Positions 59,283 to 64,000 of a stretch of 64,000 bases of DNA are shown piece after piece; the first letter of the stretch is position 1; the number at the start of each line of letters is the position of its first letter. Location of the stretch: assembly GCA_017473015.1 (NCBI GenBank), contig JAFUNP010000030.1, positions 1-64,000 on the forward strand, in the 5' to 3' direction. The notes under the pieces are model-generated. The model did not search any database. It saw only the letters and a list, made by a program, of their open reading frames with translations, and was not told the origin of the DNA. This stretch comes from Oscillospiraceae bacterium. GTDB taxonomy: Bacteria > Bacillota > Clostridia > Oscillospirales > Ruminococcaceae. The translations under genes and the position numbers were made by a program.

Positions 59283-60470
59283 TCAGAATTCACCCTGTTT
59301 TATAAGCACACCACCCTCTGAACGGACAGAGAGAACATGGCATCTGTCTTTACCCAGAACTTTTTCCATGCCGGATTTGAATTCTGTGAGAACCTCCAGC
59401 GGAACGAAGGCCTGTATTGTACCGGCAAAGCCGCCGCCGTGAACACGACATACACCTTTTGTGCCGGACAGCAGTTTTTCCGCCAGTGCCAGCGCAAATG
59501 CCACTTCCTGATGAGCGGTATAGCCGGCCGGTGTAACATTCTGCAGGTATCTCCATGAAGAAAGGCCGGAGTCTTTCACATGTTTCAGGAATGCATCAAA
59601 ATCATTGCTTTTCAGTGCTTCTTTCTGCAGCTGCACTCTTTTGTTTTCAGCAAATACATGAATTGCACGCAGCACAGCTCTGTCGCCTGCTGCCCGTCTT
59701 ACTTCTGCTATATTGCTGTAGAATTCATCCTCATCCACTTCACGCAGATATTCTTTGCCAAAAAAGCGGCACACATTTTTAAGTTCTACTGTAATTGCGG
59801 CATATTCATCCGTCAGGTCAGCATGGTCCGCACCGGAATCGATAATGCACAGCGCATAGCCGCTGGCAGTAAGGTCCAGGTCAATTTTTTCCACCGCAGG
59901 ATTGGAATTATCAGCAAAATCAATGCTGATAACACTTCCCACTGCGGAAGCTGTCTGGTCCATAAGGCCACACGGTTTACCAAAATACACATTTTCCGCC
60001 CACTGGCCGATCTGTGCCACTTCCACAGGGGTAGCTTTACCGCCGTAATACAGATGATTTATAACAGTGCCAATAAGCACTTCAAATGCCGCAGAGCTGG
60101 ACAGACCGCTGCCAGGGAGAACAGTGGAGGTGACATAGGCATCAAAGCCCTTTACCTCACATCCCATCTCCATAAATTTAGCAGCTATGCCACGGATAAG
60201 TGAATTGGTGGTATTTTTTTCTTCCTCTTTCATATCAGTATCATTCAGGTCGATAATACTGAGAGGATACCCCTCTGACATTACGCGGATAATGTCTGTA
60301 TCGTTAGTCCTCACCCATGCCAGCATTTCCAGGTTTATTGCTGCTGCCAGCACGCAACCATGCTGGTGGTCAGTGTGGTTGCCGGACAACTCTGTTCTGC
60401 CTGGAGCAGAAAACAGATATTCAGGCTTCTGGCCGAAATATTTTTCAAAATCAGGATTAATATAATTCAT
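59283..60470 (-). CDS. Galactokinase-family (GHMP) sugar kinase
   Basis: 395 residues from the ATG with GGTGA upstream. The galactokinase signature near residue 25 reads PGRTELSGNHTDHQHG, deviating from the usual PGRVNLIGEHTDYNGG at several positions. The GHMP ATP loop LPGSGLSSSAAFEV lies near residue 115 and a C-terminal HGGGFAGTIQAF motif near 340. It should phosphorylate galactose or a related sugar at C1; the altered sugar-site signature leaves room for another substrate. It lies downstream of guaA behind a terminator. Confidence 0.88.
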   Translation of the reverse strand: MNYINPDFEKYFGQKPEYLFSAPGRTELSGNHTDHQHGCVLAAAINLEMLAWVRTNDTDIIRVMSEGYPLSIIDLNDTDMKEEEKNTTNSLIRGIAAKFMEMGCEVKGFDAYVTSTVLPGSGLSSSAAFEVLIGTVINHLYYGGKATPVEVAQIGQWAENVYFGKPCGLMDQTASAVGSVISIDFADNSNPAVEKIDLDLTASGYALCIIDSGADHADLTDEYAAITVELKNVCRFFGKEYLREVDEDEFYSNIAEVRRAAGDRAVLRAIHVFAENKRVQLQKEALKSNDFDAFLKHVKDSGLSSWRYLQNVTPAGYTAHQEVAFALALAEKLLSGTKGVCRVHGGGFAGTIQAFVPLEVLTEFKSGMEKVLGKDRCHVLSVRSEGGVLIKQGEF

Positions 60471-60524
60471 GTTTTCACCCATTTTACCGCGCCGGACATA
60501 CCGGCAGCAACTGTTTATAAAAAA

Positions 60525-60548
60525 GGCGGCTGTCATGCAACAACCGCC
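60525..60548 (-). terminator. Terminator of the GMP synthetase gene
   Basis: On the minus strand GGCGGTTGT / ACAGCCGCC with a short loop (one G-U pair), followed by six T. Confidence 0.85.
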
Positions 60549-60592
60549 ATAGAAATATAAAAGCTATATACCTGCAAACCGATAAGCGCCTG

Positions 60593-61570
60593 TTATTCCC
60601 ATTCAATAGTGCCGGATGGCTTTGGTGTCAGGTCAAATAGAACGCGGTTTACGCCTTCAACTTCGTTTGTGATTCTTTCTGTGATATGTTTCAGCAGTTC
60701 ATAAGGAACTTCTTCAATAGTTGCAGTCATTGCGTCTACTGTGTTAACAGCGCGGATGATTACAGGCCATGCGTCTGTTCTCTTGTCATTTTTTACACCA
60801 ACTGATTTGAAATCAGGGATAGCTGTGAAGTACTGCCATACTTTGCCCTCCAGGCCGTTTTTGGCAAATTCTTCACGGAGGATAGCGTCAGATTCTCTTA
60901 CTGCTTCCAGGCGGTCACGTGTGATGGCACCCAGACAGCGTACGCCCAGACCAGGACCTGGGAATGGCTGACGGTAAACCATGCCGTGTGGCAGACCAAG
61001 AGCTTCACCAACTACGCGGACTTCGTCTTTAAAAAGAATTCTTACCGGTTCAACCAGACCGAATTTCATATCTTCAGGCAGACCGCCAACATTGTGGTGG
61101 GCTTTTACACCGTCAGATTCAAGGATGTCCGGCCAGATTGTACCCTGTGCCAGGAATTCAACACCTTCCAGTTTACGCGCTTCTTCTTCAAATACACGGA
61201 TAAATTCTGCACCGATGATTTTGCGTTTTTCTTCCGGTGCAGCAACACCTGCCAGTTTGTCCAGGAAACGGTCAACTGCATCTACATAAACTAGGTTAGC
61301 ATCCATTTCATCACGGAATACTTTTACAACCTGTTCTGGTTCGCCTTTTCTGAGAAGACCGTGGTTTACATGTACACAAACCAACTGTTTGCCGATAGCT
61401 TTGATAAGCAAAGCAGCAACTACAGATGAGTCAACGCCACCTGAAAGGGCCAGAATAACTCTTTTGTCACCAACCTGCTCTCTGATTTCTTTGATTTGCT
61501 GTTCAATGAATGCATCGGCCAGTTCTTTTGTAGTGATGCGTTCCATTGATTCAGGACGAACATTAAGCAT
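60593..61570 (-). CDS. guaA: GMP synthetase, ATP-pyrophosphatase subunit only
   Basis: 325 residues from the ATG with GGAGG upstream. The PP-loop SGGVDSS is at residues 43-49; the [22 protein letters not shown] and closing KPSGTIEWE motifs are the GMP synthetase C-terminal half. Ordinary bacterial GuaA has about 510-520 residues with an N-terminal glutamine amidotransferase; that half is wholly missing and not encoded nearby. The protein could use ammonia or a separate glutaminase subunit, as in archaea. The leader is about 60 nt and shows no purine riboswitch. Confidence 0.93.
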   Translation of the reverse strand: MLNVRPESMERITTKELADAFIEQQIKEIREQVGDKRVILALSGGVDSSVVAALLIKAIGKQLVCVHVNHGLLRKGEPEQVVKVFRDEMDANLVYVDAVDRFLDKLAGVAAPEEKRKIIGAEFIRVFEEEARKLEGVEFLAQGTIWPDILESDGVKAHHNVGGLPEDMKFGLVEPVRILFKDEVRVVGEALGLPHGMVYRQPFPGPGLGVRCLGAITRDRLEAVRESDAILREEFAKNGLEGKVWQYFTAIPDFKSVGVKNDKRTDAWPVIIRAVNTVDAMTATIEEVPYELLKHITERITNEVEGVNRVLFDLTPKPSGTIEWE

Positions 61571-61638
61571 GATTTTTCCTCCAATCAATAACACACAGGG
61601 GAAAGCCCCCGAAAACTTTTGATAATTTATAATATTTT

Positions 61639-61667
61639 ATTATAAATGCTTTTGGATTAAAAGGCAA
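61639..61667 (-). promoter_or_regulatory. Promoter of the GMP synthetase gene
   Basis: Minus strand TTGCCT (61662-61667), 17-nt spacer, TATAAT (61639-61644). Confidence 0.7.
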
Positions 61668-61737
61668 TAAAAACTTGTGAAAACCATGCAAATAATGTCA
61701 TATTTTTTGTAATTTTTAAACGAAGATTTAAACAGGT

Positions 61738-61772
61738 AAACCGGACTCTGCAAAACATCAGAAGTCCGGTTT
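61738..61772 (-). terminator. Probable terminator of the HypB operon
   Basis: 10-bp stem AAACCGGACT / AGTCCGGTTT with a partly paired interior. The T-run on the minus strand is short (TTTACC). Confidence 0.6.
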
Positions 61773-61800
61773 TAAAATTGAATATTATTATCAGGTATAA

Positions 61801-62445
61801 TTACACGCCTGCAAAAATCTGTACAACAGGCTCCAGACCTTCACCTTTGTAAGCAGAACAAAGATAAACTTCTGCATTTGGATTGAGACTGAGCACATCA
61901 GCTATAAACTTATCCACATCAAAGCTGATATATGGCAGCAGGTCAATTTTATTCAGCAGCACAACATCAGCTGTGCGGAACATATTAGGATATTTCAGCG
62001 GTTTGTCGTTGCCTTCTGTGGTGCTGGCCACGCACACACGCATGTGAGCACCTATCTGAAAGGCGGCGGTACACACCAGATTGCCTATATTGTCCACAAC
62101 AATTGTGTCCACACCCTCCAGGTCCAGCTCAGCCAGGCCCTGCTGTACCATGTCGGCTTCCAGATGGCAGGCACCTTCTGTATTCAGCTGTACTGTGCGC
62201 ACGCCGATTTCTGCCATACGCTGGGCATCCAGGTCAGTAAAAAGGTCACCTTCGATAACAGCAATCCTGCTTTTGTCTATGGCGGGGTCAGCCAGCACAT
62301 TTTCCAGCACTGTGGTTTTGCCTGAGCCTGGTGTACCCAGGAAGTTAATCATTCTGATACCTTTTTCAGTCAGGTCAGCTCTTATTGTTTCAGCAATTTC
62401 ATCGTTTTTACTGAGCACATTTCTGTTAACTGTAATTGTTTTCAT
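61801..62445 (-). CDS. hypB: Nickel-insertion GTPase HypB
   Basis: 214 residues. Walker [10 protein letters not shown] near residue 37-45, ACHLEADMV with the Cys-His pair of the dimer-interface metal site, DNIGNLVC, and the G4 motif LLNKIDLL. It hydrolyses GTP to load nickel into an enzyme. The N-terminal His-rich or CxxCGC nickel store is absent. I prefer the ATG 10 nt after AGGAG; the ATG 9 nt earlier overlaps the previous stop codon and is only 1 nt from that site. No hydrogenase or urease is in the window. Confidence 0.93.
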   Translation of the reverse strand: MKTITVNRNVLSKNDEIAETIRADLTEKGIRMINFLGTPGSGKTTVLENVLADPAIDKSRIAVIEGDLFTDLDAQRMAEIGVRTVQLNTEGACHLEADMVQQGLAELDLEGVDTIVVDNIGNLVCTAAFQIGAHMRVCVASTTEGNDKPLKYPNMFRTADVVLLNKIDLLPYISFDVDKFIADVLSLNPNAEVYLCSAYKGEGLEPVVQIFAGV

Positions 62446-62450
62446 CTGTT

Positions 62451-62705
62451 TCATTCTCCTCGGAAAGTTCTTATATACATCTGCGATGGTCCTGTGAGAG
62501 TCATATCCTTTTCCAAACGGATAATAGCCTGTTCCATACAGGTTCCCTTGTTCATGACATCAAAATAGAAATTGAGCTGATGTTCGTTGACGCAGGAATA
62601 TTCTCCCACGGCAACCACTATTTCGTACACCTTTTCAATATCATTTTCTGCTGCCGCATGGGATACAATATCTACTATTTCACGGCATACCGCACTTTCA
62701 TGCAT
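62451..62705 (-). CDS. HypA-like protein lacking the zinc domain
   Basis: 84 residues; HypA is usually about 113-118. The N-terminal MHE nickel-binding motif is kept, and the alpha/beta core matches HypA ([38 protein letters not shown]). The two CxxC motifs that bind structural zinc are gone; the protein ends soon after IIRLEK. It sits directly upstream of hypB, its usual partner. Either a dedicated minimal nickel chaperone or a decaying gene; the intact frame, ribosome binding site and spacing favour function. Confidence 0.85.
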   Translation of the reverse strand: MHESAVCREIVDIVSHAAAENDIEKVYEIVVAVGEYSCVNEHQLNFYFDVMNKGTCMEQAIIRLEKDMTLTGPSQMYIRTFRGE

Positions 62706-62708
62706 AAT

Positions 62709-63872
62709 TTATTTCCCCTTTGATTTTTTCTTTGTTTTAACAAAAACATCTCTTTCGTCAGGAATCATCTGGCGCACATCAAACTTACACTGGTTTACAC
62801 ACTGACCGCATCCGATACAGTTTTCGTATCTGAACACCAGTTCTTTTTTCTGTTTGTCATAGAATGTGGCATCTGTAGGGCAGAATTTGCCGCACACATC
62901 ACAGCCCACGCAACGGGTGATGTCAATAACTTCCGGTTTATAGTAAGAGCGGGTGAATATTTTGCTCAAGCCGCCGTTCTGATAGCCTTCATACAGCAGA
63001 CAGCAGTCAGTACAGCAGTTGCAGATAACCATTTCGTCCTTGTTGGCATCGTTGTTGTGGTGGAAGGTGGTATGTACACAGCCTTTTCTGCTGAACTCAT
63101 TCAGCAGGTCAACAGCTTCTTCGTAAGGCAGATGACGGGCAACACCATTGTCAACCAACTGGCGTGACAGTGCTCCCAACACGATACAGCCTTCGATAGG
63201 CAGGTCAAAATCGCAGGTTTCCCCTGTATTTATGAATTTGTACTGTCGGCAGAAGCAGTTGAGAACAGCAATTTCATCATGATACTTTTTCAGCAGTTTG
63301 TGTACATCACCTGAAACATAAACCTGCTGCTCTGATTCCAGTGGCTTGTTCAGGGTGATTTCCCTGCCCCGGTTCACATAGTTGGAAATTCGGGGAGCAT
63401 CACCGCGTTCAATCTTCTTTTCACCCTTAATATTTGTCAGATAGCGGATAGGACCTATATTCAGGGTTTTCAGCAGGCCCCAGAACTCCATAAATTTATT
63501 CAGGATAGCCGCTCTTTTTTCATTGATTGGACCGCCTACAGTAAATTCAACCCAACCTGGGAATATAGGTGACAGTTCGTACAGGCTGCGGTCAGTTTCG
63601 CTGTGGGGATGAACAAAGCTGTAGGTCATCAGTATTTCATTCCAATATTTTTCCCATTCAGCTTTATCACCACCATACATATTGTGATAAATGTGCTCCA
63701 GTTGAGGCACAGTCAGCGGGTCAGTGCCGATAGCCAGCAGATAATCCAGTGTTTTTTCATCCATAGCCAGATTAAACATTTCTACAATAGGCTTTGCAGA
63801 AGGGATGGACGCAGTGGACATGGAATTCATTTTTTCGATAAGCTCTTTGACTTTCTTTTCAGGTAAACTCAT
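62709..63872 (-). CDS. Iron-sulfur protein with two C-terminal 4Fe-4S clusters
   Basis: 387 residues from the ATG with GGGAGG upstream. The first 240 residues form a helical, winged-helix-like domain without recognised motif. A Cys-rich segment (CNCCTDCCLLYEG, about 295) and a ferredoxin domain at the end (CVGCDVCGKFCP and CIGCGQCVNQCKF) follow. The pattern is common among anaerobe redox proteins of unknown substrate. It is 3 nt upstream of the HypA-like gene, so it is likely linked to a nickel enzyme or to nickel delivery. Precise family not recognised. Confidence 0.8.
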   Translation of the reverse strand: MSLPEKKVKELIEKMNSMSTASIPSAKPIVEMFNLAMDEKTLDYLLAIGTDPLTVPQLEHIYHNMYGGDKAEWEKYWNEILMTYSFVHPHSETDRSLYELSPIFPGWVEFTVGGPINEKRAAILNKFMEFWGLLKTLNIGPIRYLTNIKGEKKIERGDAPRISNYVNRGREITLNKPLESEQQVYVSGDVHKLLKKYHDEIAVLNCFCRQYKFINTGETCDFDLPIEGCIVLGALSRQLVDNGVARHLPYEEAVDLLNEFSRKGCVHTTFHHNNDANKDEMVICNCCTDCCLLYEGYQNGGLSKIFTRSYYKPEVIDITRCVGCDVCGKFCPTDATFYDKQKKELVFRYENCIGCGQCVNQCKFDVRQMIPDERDVFVKTKKKSKGK

Positions 63873-63961
63873 AAAACCTCCCGGATATAATAATTTTAAA
63901 CCTTTTAACACATAATTTTAAATATTATTTTAGCATAAATATATATCAATGTAAACGAAAA

Positions 63962-63990
63962 AAAGACAGGATGCTACACATCCTGTCTTT
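63962..63990 (-). terminator. Terminator of a gene beyond the right edge
   Basis: Perfect 12-bp stem AAAGACAGGATG / CATCCTGTCTTT with a 5-nt loop, followed on the minus strand by seven T. It should end a minus-strand gene lying to the right of the window. Confidence 0.85.
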
Positions 63991-64000
63991 AATATTTTTA

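Noticed and set aside
61571..61800. Purine riboswitch upstream of the GMP synthetase gene
   Set aside because: The leader from the predicted start is only about 60 nt and shows no three-way-junction or conserved loop sequences.

Overview
The window is 64 kb of chromosome from a low-to-middle GC Gram-positive bacterium, most likely an anaerobic member of the Clostridia (Bacillota). The reasons are a division/cell-wall (dcw) cluster with a PASTA-type transpeptidase, AGGAGG-type ribosome binding sites, sigma-A promoters of the form TTGACA-N17-TATAAT, clostridial ferredoxins, a BlaI/BlaR1 pair, DUF362, DUF5702, DUF6273 and WG-repeat proteins, and a small Gln/Asn-rich protein behind a forespore-type promoter, which hints at sporulation. 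I cannot name genus or species. Almost every gene lies on the minus strand.

Left part (1-9 kb): the end of a P-loop kinase-like gene, a small lipoprotein, a BlaR1-like sensor with its BlaI repressor and dyad operators, a divergent DUF362 protein, a PASTA-bearing pseudokinase, yebC, the 35-residue Gln/Asn-rich protein, thioredoxin and a DivIVA-like protein. The dcw cluster follows (9-21.7 kb): ftsZ, ftsQ, murG, ftsW, mraY, murF, murE, a PASTA transpeptidase, ftsL, rsmH and mraZ, read right to left. Five GTG boxes at exact 10-bp spacing lie behind the mraZ promoter. murD, murC, murB and ftsA are not in the cluster.

Middle (21.8-34.9 kb): metabolic genes (acetyltransferase, alkyladenine glycosylase, PfkB kinase, ArsC/Spx-like protein), tRNA-Gln, a ferredoxin, a DUF1622 membrane pair and a Sel1-repeat protein. 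A small AT-rich island follows, carrying a barnase-type RNase and its barstar. It lies between an intact tRNA-Leu and a decayed direct repeat of that tRNA's 3' end. Next is a five-gene operon: three tandem DUF6273 paralogues, a VWA protein and a MoxR AAA+ ATPase. A FliB-like protein follows.

Tad pilus region (34.9-57.7 kb): a complete Tad/Flp machine (TadZ, TadA, TadB, TadC, Flp pilin, two TadE-like proteins, a DUF5702 protein, a prepilin peptidase) fused to a Ser/Thr phosphorylation circuit (two TPR kinases, an FHA protein, a PP2C phosphatase) and VWA, RCC1-like and WG-repeat proteins. Each kinase is followed 12 nt later by an unannotated 44-residue membrane microprotein, and each has an acidic Thr-rich insert full of TxxD motifs that could be read by the FHA domain. 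The prepilin peptidase is split into two genes.

Right end (57.9-64 kb): an M28 peptidase, a galactokinase-family protein, a GMP synthetase lacking its amidotransferase half, and an operon of an iron-sulfur protein, a HypA-like protein without its zinc domain, and HypB, with no hydrogenase in view.
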